Assembly (NCBI GenBank): GCA_030620095.1
Contig: JAUTXW010004707.1
Coordinates: 558,001 to 622,000, forward strand
Source: Kuschelorhynchus macadamiae
Taxonomy: Eukaryota > Arthropoda > Insecta > Coleoptera > Curculionidae
Direction: 5' to 3'
Length of the DNA stretch: 64,000 nucleotides
Part shown: piece after piece, positions 1-11,735 of the stretch
Layout of the letters: every line of letters starts with the position of its first letter
Position numbering within the stretch: the first letter of the stretch is position 1
The notes under the pieces: generated by a model
What the model saw: the letters and a program-made list of their open reading frames with translations, nothing else
Told to the model about the DNA's origin: nothing
The model's database searches: none
Made by a program: the position numbers and the translations under genes

Positions 1-1132
1 TTTTTATGATTTATTTATATCAAAATTCTACTCTATTGATTGACTTAAGTTTTTCTAATGTTTTGTTCAAATTGATGCTTTTTCGCCTAGTTAACCAAAT
101 GTTAGCAAACCTGAATAAGCTATTAGCGCCCTATTATTTACAGAATCGTTGGATAAAGAATTTAAACAATTATTTTAATTAATACGCTATATAATTCGAG
201 CATTATTTGGTTATTTCAACTAATTTAATAAAAATATTTTATTTATTTCTAGAAGGGGAGATGTAGAAATAGAACATTTATATTAAATTGTGGAAACTGG
301 ATAAACTTTGCATCGAGTTAGGCGCATTTTTTGCCCTTTTATATCCCCTGTAACGTTTAAAATTAAAAAAATTAAGACAATAAAAAAATAGTTTACTTCA
401 GGCTTGCTTACATTCAGGAAAGTGAAAAAGCATCAATTGAAAAAAATTACAAAAATTTGAAGCCAACTGAAAGGACTCAAATTTGGCATTTACTTATAAA
501 ATTAAAAAAAAAACACTTTTTCTTTCACTATTTTTAAAATTTTAATTTTTTGGCTTGTAAAAAAAAGTCAAATTTGACAGACAAATCACGTTTTCTTGTT
601 GTTTCATATTATTTGTCAAGCAAAAACTTTTGAAAACCCAAATTTTACTTATCACACTGTGTATAAATAAAAAGTGTTATATGTGTGGTGAAATCCGTCA
701 CGAAGGAAGTTTCGGTAAAAGACAATTTACCTATTTTTTTAGATTTGATAATTCGTTTAGTAATATTTCGATATCTAATAAGTAACAGATTTCCGAATAT
801 GATTATTGTCTCGAAATATTACGAAATTTTTCAAAGGTTAATAAAGTTTAGCAAACTAATTATCGCAGCCTTCAAAAATAAAGCGTTAACTTGTCTAAAG
901 GCCAATTAGTAAACGCTTCGCATATCTATTAGTTCTATTAGTTCAAATAATTAATCGGTAGACAAAAGATCGGTATTTTAAAAAATCGATTTTCTTACAT
1001 TTTTAAGCCTATGTAAATGAAGCTTTATTTGAATCTTACGTGTGTGTTACTGTGAATTTGGCTAAATTTTCCGTCTCTCTCTAACACATTGTCTCTTACA
1101 GAAAAATCTTAAATCTTCTAAGAAGTGCTAAT
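1..1132. other. AT-rich stretch without a recognisable gene
   Basis: No ORF here has a recognisable motif. Around 690-715 a short piece (cacgaaggaagt) resembles sequence near 56840, next to a dispersed-repeat copy, so part of this stretch may be a decayed repeat end. Confidence 0.5.
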
Positions 1133-1705
1133 TTCTGTTCCAAATAAACTAGCCCTAACGTTTAGTTTCTGAGGATGTTGTGTTCTTACTTCTTTCGTCC
1201 AATGCGGATTTTTGTCAGCCCAATACCTGCAGATATGCCTATTAAGTACATACATCATTCAGTATGAAGGTTGCCTCATCTGTAAACACAATGTTCTTAA
1301 TCTTCATTCCTCATCATAAAATCGCAAAACTCTATTTTTCTGTCACAATCATCTCCTGATAAGTTCTTGTACCAAATTAGTTTTTTAAGGGTAAAATGTA
1401 TGTGCATCTAAAATCCGTTTAATCGACGCATGACTAACATCTGTTGCTTGTCCAACATTTTTTACTGAAGCATGTAGGTTTTCAATGAACATCTGCACTG
1501 CTTCTAAACTTTTTTCATCATTTGTTGCACTTTTTGGTCGACCAGGTCTTACTTTGTCTTTAACAATACCATCTTCTCCGAATCTCTTGCCTGTTCTATG
1601 GACAGTTGTTCTGAGAATTCATCGTTAAATAAATTTGCCACCTCTTCATATGACCTCACGCAATCTTTGTATCCTTGAATCATAAGGATTTTAATCCCCT
1701 CTGCT

Positions 1706-3628
1706 CAGCGGCGTGCGGTGAAATTTTAAGAAGGGGAAGCAATTTTTAGAAACTTACCTATTTGTAATGTAATTCGATTCTTTTTAATTCCTAAAAACAT
1801 TGTCCGAGAATGAAAATATTTCTGAAAATATGTTCAACAAATTAGTAAAATTAAAATCTCGTTTCAAACAGTTCAAAAACCCCGTCGAACTATTTATTGC
1901 TTCAGAGTTTCACGTTTCATTATTTTCCATTATATTCTCAAATAGTTCAACCAGTGATTCACGATTTTCAGATACTGTTAACACAAGTCTTCCATTATAG
2001 TTCCGCCTAGTAGGAGCTACTTTGGGCAATCGTTTGTGGACAATGGAGTCCGAAGCTTGTGTACGTTTTGTTGACTTGGAAAAAAAGCAGCCATGCCACT
2101 TAAAGTAACGAAAAATACTTTACATTTTTTATTGTGATTGATGAACTGGCATAAAACTAAATTTAATTTAGGAGCAAAACAATGGACAAACACAGCTCTT
2201 GGGAAAGTTACTCGAACTTTAGCTTGCAGACCCCCTAATTGTCCTGCCACCACTGCAGCTCCATCATAGCTTTGAGCAACTATTTTTTTCTGTCCATTAA
2301 TATCTTTAGTAACGTTTTAAACTACGGTATATAATGCATCTGCTCTACGATTTTCGGAAGCATTCTTAAAACCTAAAAATCGCTCTTGAATACTTCCGTC
2401 TGTTTTAACGTAGCGTTTTACTATAGATAATTGGCTAAAATTAGTGATATCAGTTGTTTCGTCCAGAACAATAGCAATAAACCGCGCCTCGCCAATCTCC
2501 TGCTTAATTCTTTTTAGAATAATGGTTGCAACAGCGGAAATTAAATCATTCTGGATTCGATTCGACGTTCCACGAAAAAAGTTAGACTGCTCTAAATGAT
2601 TTTTTAAGCATTCATCTATTTAGCCAGTAAATTAAGTAAATCTTGAAAATTTCCTCTATTTGAAGAAACCCTTGCTTCGTCATGACCTCTAAATACCAAT
2701 TCGTGCTGTCCGAGAAAACAAACAACATCGATAAGTCTTCTTAATATTTGCCTATTTTTATCGACTAGTTCATTGTGTTAGCGGTGACTAATTTCCAACT
2801 GTGTTCAATTCTGGTTTTGCCGAATACTTTTTCTTTTATGTCGGCCTGCAAATGCGCTTTGAACATAATGTGACCTTTTTCATTTTCAAAAAGTCAAAAT
2901 AGCTAACAAAATAATTTACTGATATTTTCGCACCCTGTAAGCCATTTAAATTGATCGTATTACTTTTCCGGATAAAAATGTCTAATACAGTTTTTCATTT
3001 TTGTCGTTAAATTTTCCATAGGCGGTTTTGCCCTTTGTTTGGAAATTATTTGAAGCTTATCAGCAAAGTTTAATGTTGAAAATTCCTTTATTATTAAGAC
3101 ACACCCACACATTCACAAGCACTCTTCTTACTAAATTTTCCAACATTTTCAATGTTATTACCGACAGCCGAAGTTGACGGTATTTGCATATCCAAGTCCG
3201 TATTATTGCCTTCCATATCGCACCATGCACGACGCGACGTACGTATCACACAACACACGGATAGCCGTTCAAACAAAGAACCTACTCTAACGATAGCTTC
3301 CATCCCCACTTAAAGCACGCGACTAAAATGCAAAAATTACAAACAGTTGGTGGAAAGTTCAATAACCTCTGGCTCGATTCACATGAAAAAGCATACAGAG
3401 AAGCTGCAGAGAAGCTAGCGGCCCGCATAGGTTCCATTTCATTTTCTAATGTCGCTCGGTCGGAGTTAAGGCCGCATTTATTATGGGCTTGATAATTAAG
3501 ATAATATTTTAGCATTTTTAATATAAACTAAATTAATGGTTTCCTATTTCAAAAATAACATTTTAGAAGATGTTTTGTAATTTTTTTTGGGCACTGCTTC
3601 CCTTGCTTACATGGACTGCACGCCTCTG
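1706..3628 (-). mobile_element. hAT DNA transposon (complete ends, 8-bp TSD)
   Basis: The ends are CAGCGGCGTGCGGT at 1706 and, read inward on the other strand, CAGAGGCGTGCAGT ending at 3628. Similarity continues through a purine-rich AAGGGGAAGCA / AAGGGAAGCA block about 30 bp in. The exact 8-bp duplication CCTCTGCT lies at 1698-1705 and 3629-3636, as expected for hAT insertion. The target was the mariner relic, whose reading resumes across the empty site. The element is 1923 bp and carries one broken transposase gene on the minus strand. Confidence 0.9.
1760..3310 (-). pseudogene. hAT transposase relic of the ZMYM1/DUF4371-like type
   Basis: Minus-strand pieces match the hAT-related proteins often annotated in insects as zinc finger MYM-type protein 1-like. 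In order they are FGKTRIEHSWKLVTANT near 2800, an uninterrupted segment at 2253-2017 with VAGQLGGLQAKVR and FPRAVFVHCFAPKLNL (the CxA-H-LNL region of the RNase H-like core), and VAPTRRNYNGRLVLTV with ENRESLVELFE at about 2030-1900. These blocks fall in different frames with many stops, so no full protein can be made. A full family member is far longer than what fits here, so the element is also internally deleted. The leftmost part near 3094-3309 may hold the N-terminus but shows no clear zinc finger. Confidence 0.75.
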
Positions 3629-3760
3629 CCTCTGCTTGACTTAGATGGACCGTTTTTAATTACTACTTGTGATAAACTAGCACGAAAATCTGGCAATAGG
3701 AATCTCAGTTTACTCGACACTGACATTTTGATATTAAGTTTATTATTTAAAATTTATTGG

Positions 3761-4094
3761 TGACTTCTAGTAACATGTAGAGGCTTCCTTTAGAAGATTT
3801 AAATACTTTTTCTTGGGACCTTGCTGGGTTGCAAAAAATTGGTTTTCGTCATTATTTTAATATTTCAAAGAATCCGAAAAAAAAATAAAAAAATATATGG
3901 TGTTACATAAGAAAATCAAAATATACGTTCAATTCCTCATAAGCCGTAGGTCTGACAAGATCGCAGATATCAGCAATATATACAGAACCATTTTTTTTAC
4001 ACCTACGTCCCAAATTTGAAGCCCTTTGATACAGTGTCTTACGAGGAAAATGGCCGTTGCCGAACTTTTATGCCACACTCTATAGTAATTTAGT
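3761..4094. other. AT-rich stretch, probably mariner flank
   Basis: No gene is visible. The position, next to the mariner N-terminus, suggests the element's own terminal region, but no inverted repeat partner was found. Confidence 0.35.
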
Positions 4095-4726
4095 CACACA
4101 TATATCTATATAGTCTTTTTATTGGACGTCATTTTTCCACAATATTGGATTCTTAAAAATATTTTACAAGTTTATGCCCATGTCACATTTGATTTTTGGG
4201 CACAATTTAAAATAAATTGAATGAGTAGTTGCTCACACTGATTTTTTATAAAATCAATTATACCGACATTTTATTAGTTTAACCCCATATCACATCTCAA
4301 TTTTGTGCAAAATGTAAAGTCAATTGAATAGTAAATTTCTTTACGTTGATTTTTTAAATATTTTATTTGGCCGCCAATTTGCTCCGACATGTTGAATTTG
4401 TATACAATTTTGCCAATTTATCTCTATGTCACACTACAGTTGTTGTACAAATTTGATATCAATCTAATGAGCAGTTTTTTCAGATTGATTTTTTAAATAA
4501 TTTATTAGAGCACCATTTTGTTTTGTCATCTTTGATTCGTACTAAAATGATACCACTTCAGTCCTACTAACAGTTGATTTTTGATTTGTGCAAAATGTGA
4601 GGTAGATTCTTAACATTTCACTAAGTTTGTTTTGTTGTACTGGATTTATACTAAATGTTACCAGGTCATTCCCAAGTGTCCACCATGAAATTTGAAGTCA
4701 ATCGGGTAAGTATTTTTATAGCTTTG
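4095..4726 (+). repeat. Dispersed repeat family, copy a, part 1
   Basis: Tandem-like degenerate units of roughly 110-150 bp, each built around a head like GCCATTTTGTTTCG, then a stretch ending in ACCAGTTTATC..ATGTCACA and ..AAATTTGAAGTCAAT. The same text recurs at many places in the window. This copy is interrupted by the Transib element at 4727 and resumes at 8090. Confidence 0.85.
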
Positions 4727-5599
4727 CACTGTGGATTCTCGCATCATAATTTTGGTCATAACTGATTTAAAATAAACTATTTATAATATCCTTCCAGTAA
4801 GCATTTTTCTAAACCAAACAATCTAGTAGGCCTAGAAAAATAAATGCATAAACAAAAGTTGCACTGTATGCTGTCAGTTAGAAGTTTGATGTCAAGGTGT
4901 TCGAAACTTGAATAAAATGTATTTTTAAAAGATTTTTTTATCGGATTTTGAATTGTTTTGTAGAAAGTAGTTACAGTGCCTACAGTTTGTTAACTATACG
5001 GATTAATTAGAGAAAGGTAAGTAAAATTTAAAAACGTTCTTTTTTGTTAAAATTTAATTTGGTATGTGGCCGCAGAGCTTATTTACTGCTTACATGCCCA
5101 AGATGTATTATTATTTTTTTAAAAACACTTTCTTACATTCAAACATTGCTTTCTGTCATTCTCCGTTTTTCCAGTTTATTCGGTTTTAGATACAGTAGTG
5201 TCTAACTTTTGCCCCAATTCGCCTCCAGGCAAAATTTTTAATTTTTTGATGTATGTTGTATTTAAAAAAAAATAATAAAAATAACATTATGGATTTTTTA
5301 CTTATATCTATACTAGAAACGAAAGTTTCTTGTTTTATTGAGAAGGTACGATGCAAACCAAAGTCTATTAGGTGAAGTTTTCCTAGGGTTAAGCATTTTT
5401 AGATATACAGGATGTTTGCAAATTAAAGAGAGATGTTTTGAAAACTGCAAAACTCTTGTTTGAATAAAATCTGGATTAAAACTGTTCATGAGACTAGAAA
5501 TAGATACCTTAATGAGAAAAATAAATTTAAAAAAATCTTACATTTTTCATTTGCTAAATGAATTCTTCTATTACAGAGTAATCCAGAGCAAGTGAAAAC

Positions 5600-7641
5600 A
5601 TGAATCTTAAAAGAATAGATGTGTTTAATTTCTGGATTGATAAAAACGGTAATCGTAAAGATAAAAATCTGCAAGTATGCCGCGAGATCTTAAATATAAT
5701 GAATAACAAAAGCCCCAAGTCTGAAGAGTCTACAAAAAGAAAAAATAATGAAATTTGCGACCAGCTATCCAAAAGGTGGAAAAAAAGTAATCGTACGAAG
5801 AGTAGGTTTTTAAAACAAAACGCTAAATGGATAAATAGTACTGTTCTTCTATTCCCGCAAATGGATAACATGCAAACGCCAACAAACTTGCTGGGAAGAC
5901 CCGAAAAGTAATTTTCCTCGAGTAATGAAAGAACTAGAAGAAGAAAAATTAAGGAATTAGCAACAAGTTGCGAGCAAAATCAGTTAATTGGGGCAACAAA
6001 GCTAAGTTTAAAAAAAGACGGAAAAAGAGATGAAGTCAAACTGCTTAAAGAGAGTCTCGAAACCTCTCCTACTAGAGCCTCAAAAATAATAAGCAATTGG
6101 AATATTCAGAAATCAAAGCCAATTATACCATACACAAGTGAAGAAGCACTTAGCTTGATTATTGAGACTAAGTTATCAAAAAGTGACTATTTAACCATCA
6201 GAAGAGAAGGAAAAGAAAGAAACTTTGATGTTTATCCTTCATACAAAAAAATTTTGCAGGCAAAATTATGCTGTTATCCATCTCCTGATAACATTTTGGT
6301 AACAGAGTTATCTGCAAAAATTAAGTTACAAGGGCTTTTGGACCATACTGTTTCCCGAATTATTTTATCTCAATCAGAAGTTTTCGAAAATATATCTGGA
6401 CCTCTTGACTTAATTTTAATCACAAAATGGGGCTGTGACGGTAGCACAGGTCACAGTGAATAAAAGCAGTTTATTGAAACTAAAAATGCTTCAGATTCAA
6501 ATATTTTTTTAACTTCACTTGTAACTTTGCAATTATTTTCGTACTCAAAAATCGATCAGACTCAAAAAATAATTTATTGGCAGAACCCTAGACCATCGTC
6601 AACGAGGTATTGTAGGCCACTTCACTTTTATTTTCAGAAAGAAACTACTGCTTTCACATTACAAGAAGCAGCCTCTGTAAAAAAAGAAATTGATGAACTA
6701 AAACCTACAGAGATGAATCATAACGGTCAATTTTTATCTATCAAACACCAAATGAAAATGACGATGATTGACGGGAAGATCTGTAGTGTTATGACAGAGA
6801 CATCTTCAAGCCAAGCCTGTAACATCTGTGAAGCAACACCTAAAATAATGAACAATATACAAAATGTTAAAACTAGACCAATTAACAACGAGGCCCTTGA
6901 TTATGGATTATCGACTCTCCATGCGTGGATACGCTTCATGGAATATTTTTTACATCTGGCTTACAGACTAGATATCAAAAAATGGCAGGCTAGATCGCAA
7001 GAGGAAAAGAACAGTGTAAAAGAAAGAAAGAAAAATATTCAGCTTAAATTTAGAACCGAAATAGGTTTGATTATCGATAAAGTAAAAGCAGGTGGAGGTG
7101 GAACAAGTAATGATGGCAATACCAGTAGAAGATTTTTTGCTGATCCATTAGTTACCTCCAAGATATTAGAACTAGACGAAGAATGCATCAGACGTTGCTC
7201 TTGTATATTACAAGTCATGTCATCAGGTTTTGCGATAAACGAAAGTAAATTTCAGGAATATGCGGAAGAAACTGCTAATTTTCTGGTAAATAAATATCCA
7301 TTTTACTATATGCCGAGCAGCGTACATAAAGTCTTAATTCATGGTGCATCAATAATTTCGGCGGCAATACTTCCTATAGGGATCTTATCAGAAGAAGCGC
7401 AGGAATCACGTAACAAAGATCTTAAGCACTACAGAGAGTATTTTTCCAGAAAAACGTCCAGAATTGATACCAACCAAGATCTCTTAAACAGATTCCTAAT
7501 CTCTTCTGATCCATTTATATCTGGATTAAGAAGTTTACCCAAGAAAAATAAACATATTTTTTTTTTGAAGCTTTGCATCTGCTTAAGGACGATAGTTCAT
7601 CATTGGCGCAAAGTGAATCATCCGATTCCGAAGAGGAATAG
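5600..7641 (+). pseudogene. Transib (RAG1-like) transposase, two nonsense codons and one frameshift
   Basis: One reading frame runs from the ATG at 5600 to about 7555 and is broken by only two stops, at 5909-5911 and 6461-6463. A third lesion lies in the T-run near 7557-7567, after which the natural acidic tail (SESSDSEEE) ends at the TAG at 7639-7641. Family landmarks in order: SSNERTRRRKIKEL; KWGCDGSTGHS (first catalytic Asp); NPRPSSTRYCRP; MIDGKICSVMTE (second Asp) followed by CNIC; YGLSTLHAWIRFMEYF; GGGGTSNDGNTSRRFF; YPFYYMPSSVHKVLIHG; and LSEEAQESRNKDLKHYREY (catalytic Glu). The DDE triad of the RAG1/Transib core is therefore kept. It would cut and paste the element in the nucleus. The few lesions suggest recent death. 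The start ATG is plausible but an upstream exon is not excluded. Confidence 0.92.
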
Positions 7642-8054
7642 TATTGTTAATAATTATCTTACTTACTTAATAAGTTCAACTAAATTTTTTTTGTTAATCA
7701 TTATTTTACTTGCTTAATAGAGTTTAACTAATTTTTGTGGCCTATTTTTTACTGTAAAAAATTTAAATCAAACAAAAGAATATTTTGGCGTTACAATCGG
7801 GGGGGGGGGGTGACATTTAGTTAATTTTCTATGGTCCTACCCTTTTTTGCAAATTCTTAGGCCACACACATGTTTTAACGCTCATTCCTAAAATACTCAT
7901 ACATGCAAATTAGAAATAAGCCTTCCAGTCTTTTCCTCCACCCTGTATAATTTTTTGATGGTGTTTCTTTTCACACCAAATAGCGTTTGTGTCTTATACT
8001 AGTGCATTTTATCACATTCTAAAGTTTATTTTGAACAAACAATATTTTTTATCT

Positions 8055-8089
8055 TTTTGACCAAAATTGTTATTCCGGAGCCCACTGTG
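8055..8089 (-). repeat. Transib right terminal inverted repeat with heptamer CACAGTG
   Basis: Read inward it begins CACAGTGGGCTCC and reaches AATTTTGGTCA. It matches the left end at 4727-4764 (CACTGTGGATTC...AATTTTGGTCA) with gaps and substitutions between. The left heptamer differs from the right one at one position. Confidence 0.88.
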
Positions 8090-8094
8090 CTTTG

Positions 8095-8446
8095 TCGCGA
8101 AATGATAGACAGATAGACAGACAGACAGACTGATGGAATAGAGAAAATATGACATCTAGGGACTCTCATTTTATTCCGATATTTTGAATTTTTACCACAA
8201 TTTTACCAGTTTATCTCAATCACATTTAAATCTTGCACAACATTTGGAATCAATCTAATGAGGCTTATTTTTTATATAATTTATTTATTAAGTCGCCATT
8301 TTGTTTCTCCCCTTTTGATTCGTACTAAAATTTTACTAGATTATATCCATGTAATACTTGATTTTGGCGCAAAATTGGAGGTAAATTCGGTTAAGTAATT
8401 TTTTAGTAAAATTTTTTATACATTTCAAAATATTACGAGGTTATTC
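8095..8446 (+). repeat. Dispersed repeat family, copy a, part 2
   Basis: Continues the copy interrupted at 4726. It has the GACA-rich oligomer at 8106-8130, then another unit with the GTCGCCATTTTGTTTC head. It is interrupted again by the P-like element at 8447. Confidence 0.8.
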
Positions 8447-8669
8447 AACAACTCCTAGAATAAAAAGACAAAGTGCTTACTTCTAAAATTGCTCTGACGT
8501 CACGTTCCGTAGGTGAACAATTAAGGAGTTTTTGATTGGCTATCTTTGAATTTTGTTGCCGCCGAGTTCTCTTCGCAGCAGCGTTGCCAGACTGGTCAAT
8601 TTTCTTTTAATACCAGGATGTGTTTTCTTTTTAGTCAAAGATATTTTTTGGGAATATTACCAATCTTAT

Positions 8670-9350
8670 TACTTCCCTCGTAAAGGGGAAGTTTTGCAAT
8701 CCGAGAAAAGATTTTTTCGGAACTATACTTTTCAGGGTTTCTAGATGCCCGGAAAACATGTTTTTTCCGTTCGCGGCTTAGCTAAAAAATCACTTTATCG
8801 ATTAACTCAGAACTCAGGCCTGTATTAACAGGAGGAGAGGCTATATGGACTATAGCACAAAGATTTCTTTAGTAAAAAGTAATTTAGAAGCTGCCAACCC
8901 CGCCTAGATAAGGGACCCCTTAACACTTAGTCCAAGGCATCCTTAGTAATTATTCAGTGCCTGGTAAAATTCTTGTAAAAAAAACAAGAGTAATTTGAAG
9001 ATGAACTTGAAATATTTTGATAGAAATCCAATATGAAGACCAAGTGAAATGTTAAAAAGTATTACTGAAAAGCTGCCTATCCGATTTATCTCAAATTTTA
9101 TCAGGTATTAGGTAAATTAAAGAGGTAGACTAAAGTGCCGGTCTAATAAAATATTTTAAAACAAAGCCTAAAAAACTACTTGGTAGATTAATTTCAAATT
9201 TTATATAAGAAATAATTAAGGTATAATAGAGTACAATTTTGCAACAAATTCAAGTGACGGAAGAAAATAACGCCAAACAAAATGATTGTAATCGTGGAAA
9301 AAAAACAGAGTTTTACATATCTTCGCATTTTAGCAAACATAGATGCCAAA
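8670..9350 (-). repeat. Dispersed repeat family, copy b, inside the P-like element
   Basis: Begins with the terminal palindrome ACTTCCCTCGTAAAGGGGAAGT (8671-8692) and runs in inverted orientation: TCTAGATGCCC, GTTCGCGGCTTAGCTAAAAAA, then units with ATCTCAAATTTTA. Its insertion inside the P-like element shows the repeat family has been mobile. Confidence 0.75.
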
Positions 9351-9673
9351 ACAATAGTTATTAGAAGGAAAGATTTACAATAACGGAAATTGGTAAAGAA
9401 AATTATCGATTTTTTTTTCTAAATATATTTGAAATTTCAATAAAGAGTACAGCGTATTACATAATTAAACATAATTTATTTCCTTTAAGTAAAGTTTGTC
9501 CACGTCGCACTCCGTCTCAGCCTAAATTTTTTAAGCCGACGAGTAACCTAACCTAGTCTTTGTGTTATTGTTTCGTACCGGTCGGCTTTTCGAGTTGATT
9601 TGTAAACTTCTACATTTCATTTGTGTTTTTAATGTATTCCAAAACTGGTGAGATCGTTGCAGTTAAATAAAGT

Positions 9674-10552
9674 TTGCCACAGTCAAGGGAAACTAGCGTA
9701 CCTACTAAATTTCCGAACTGTCCCAAATATTTATCAAAAAAGGTGTCAATCAGAAAAAGTAAAGAGGATAAACTTAAAGAACTTGATGAAATTCGTTTTC
9801 AACGGGCAACTGAAGAAAGTAAACATAAATATATTCAGCATAAAAAACTAACTGAATTCACAAATTTTGAAGAATTTAAAATACTGTTTCAATGTTTTCG
9901 GGTTAATGAAGGATGTGCTTTTATTAATGACAATCTTAAGATAAAGATATTTAAAGTAGAGCATTCTCCGGGCCCTACTATCACTTGGGCTGTTGTAATA
10001 AATAACGATTTACAAACCATGACATATCTGTATGGACAATCCATAAGCATAGAAGTAGATTCATTGAAGACACACAATATTGACAATTGATAATTCAATG
10101 AGAAGTCACTCATTAAACGCCGATCATGACAGTGTAAATCCCGAATATGACAATATAAATCCCGAATGTGACAGTAATAATAGCACGGATGCCTTAATGC
10201 TTAACAAAGTACTGACTTTTATGTTCGATATTTTTAAAAAGCTTAAAATAGAGGACGATAATTTATTGAAAGGCATTCAATTTATTTCTGAACAACTAAA
10301 ATTGCGCACACTTTCAAAAGAACTTGTAGATATACTTCCGTTATGATATTTTGTTCAATTTTGTATACAATTAGTCTTCATGCTTATAAACATTTAAGAA
10401 GTCAAAGGCCAATTATTTTGCCCCACCCTGAAACAATTAAGGGAGTGCGTAATACATTTTTAAACGATCCTCACATCGATGAAAAAAAATTTACATACTT
10501 ATTTAAGTACTTATCGTTTTTTGTATGTAATATTACACTACTTATGACATAA
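9674..10552 (+). pseudogene. P-element/THAP9-like transposase remnant
   Basis: The segment from 9674 starts with SVPTKFPNCPKYLSKK, which resembles the AVPTxF box that closes a THAP zinc finger; the C2CH residues themselves are not visible upstream, so the N-terminus is deleted or in an unseen exon. A basic/coiled region and a block with INDNLKIKIFKVEHSPGPTI follow, then a stop at 10088-10090. An overlapping frame (10080-10346) gives FISEQLKLRTLSKEL, and after a frameshift near 10340 the next frame gives SLHAYKHLRSQRPIILPHP, a pattern typical of P-element and THAP9 transposases. The rest, including the RNase H-like catalytic part, is missing. Nearest alternative: another THAP-domain transposon. 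Confidence 0.6.
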
Positions 10553-11571
10553 TTATGTTTTTATATTTTGCATGGGCAGAATATTGTTCCGGATTGGCTG
10601 GTACACAAACACGTAGTCTATGAATGCACTCCTTTTATTCAAAACAGAGGTTACAGGTATCACAGGTAAACATGGTTATACCTAACAATCGTAACTAAGG
10701 TAACTTTAAACTTGTCATTGTCAGGTTTTTTACACTTTGAAATCTCAATTACAACTGAATCAAAATGTGGCCTCGCGGCGCGATTATATAGTCTTTAGAA
10801 AAGGATGGAATGATCTAGAAAATTTTAGAATAATATAAATACTACAGGGTGAGAAGAATTAAGCCTAACAGAACATTCGAGAACGATTTTTGACGCTATC
10901 ATAATCGTTACATGGATAAAAATAAAGGTAAGTCTACTTCAATAAAATAACAAATAATAAATAAATTCATCTAAATCTTAACAAATCTATAATTACGATT
11001 AAATTCGCAGCAATATGTACTTGTAGATTATAGAATAAACACCGATCTTTAAACTGTTTTCTAAATAAAATAAACGAATAAATATATGCATATTAAAAAA
11101 TATATACCTAACATATCTAAAATCGTATGATGAATTGCATAACTTATTTCTCAATATTATAATTTCTTGAGTTAATTAACTTTTGCTGTCTAGGGATGTT
11201 TAAAAATATATTTATTTTAGTGTATTTTTAGTGAGATTTTTACCATACCTTTGAGGTACTATATACTTATACTATAACCAATAAGCTTGATAATGAGTAA
11301 ACATAAATACTCGCATAAATTAATTATTTATATGCATCTGCATTCTTATGTATGACTGTTTTTTTATCTCAATATTCTCTCTACACCTTTATTGGTCCAT
11401 TGAAAATTGAATTAACTCTTAATTACTGTTTTATTTGTTTCCAAGAATCAATTCTAAAGTAAAGATCTTACTTAAAAACAGTAATAATGTATGCAGCGTT
11501 TGCGCATACCTTCACCTACGACCGATGACGTCACGTCCAAGCACTTTGTCCCTGGGTTCTAGGAGTTGTTG

Positions 11572-11735
11572 GGATATTCCCATATGACTCTTAATTCTTA
11601 CCCAAAATTTGAACTCACTGGCATAAGTAGTTTTTTAGTTATGCCGCGAACAGGCAGAAAGACGGATAAACAGACCAATATCTATGGACCTTAAAATGTC
11701 GAGATCTGTAAAAATCTGGGAGGGTGATTTTTTTC
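11572..11735 (+). repeat. Dispersed repeat family, copy a, part 3
   Basis: Resumes after the P-like element with ATTCCCATATGACTC, CGCGAACAGGCAG and the closing block GATCTGTAAAAATCTGGGAGG then GTGATTTTTTTCA. Confidence 0.8.

Larger units (their letters stand above)
1133..3760 (-). pseudogene. Tc1/mariner-like transposase relic, split by a hAT element
   Basis: Read on the minus strand, the N-terminal part lies at about 3760-3637 and the rest at 1705-1133; the hAT element between them is a later insertion. Visible pieces are a GRP-like linker (RPGRPKSATNDEKS), a helix-turn-helix-like stretch (DVSHASIKRILDAHTFYP) and the first catalytic block (VFTDEATFILND), followed after a frameshift by NRHICRYWADKNPHW and HPQKLNVRASLFG. 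In this family the aspartate of TDEATF is the first metal-binding residue of the DDE/D domain. The second and third catalytic blocks are absent, because the homology stops near 1133. There are several stops and frameshifts, so it is dead. The lineage within Tc1/mariner cannot be fixed without the missing catalytic spacing. Confidence 0.75.
4727..8089 (+). mobile_element. Transib-family DNA transposon with both ends and 5-bp TSD
   Basis: Left end reads CACTGTGGATTC and right end, read inward on the minus strand, CACAGTGGGCTCC. Both continue into a shared block AATTTTGGTCA about 23-34 bp in. The 5-bp duplication CTTTG is exact at 4722-4726 and 8090-8094, as known for Transib. The host sequence (a dispersed repeat) reads through once one CTTTG and the element are removed. 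Transib elements are the recognised relatives of the RAG1 recombinase, and the right terminus CACAGTG is identical to the consensus V(D)J heptamer. Total length is 3363 bp, close to typical full-length Transibs. The only large gene inside is the transposase. Confidence 0.93.
8447..11571 (+). mobile_element. P-superfamily-like DNA transposon with imperfect TIRs
   Basis: The left end AACAACTCCTAGAA at 8447 and the right end CAACAACTCCTAGAA (read inward from 11571) continue into shared blocks GACAAAGTGCTT, TGACGTCA and CGTAGGTGAA. The flanks GGTTATTC (8439-8446) and GGATATTC (11572-11579) look like an 8-bp duplication with one mismatch; the interrupted dispersed repeat reads GGTCATTC at this site in other copies. 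The 8-bp TSD fits P elements and hAT; the protein inside decides for P. A minus-strand dispersed-repeat copy (about 8670-9350) sits inside. The stretch from 10553 to the right TIR is AT-rich with no gene. Confidence 0.75.

Noticed and set aside
1800..2000. Plus-strand 66-codon frame
   Set aside because: Antisense to the C-terminal hAT transposase region.
5554..5871. 105-codon minus-strand frame
   Set aside because: Antisense to the start of the Transib transposase.
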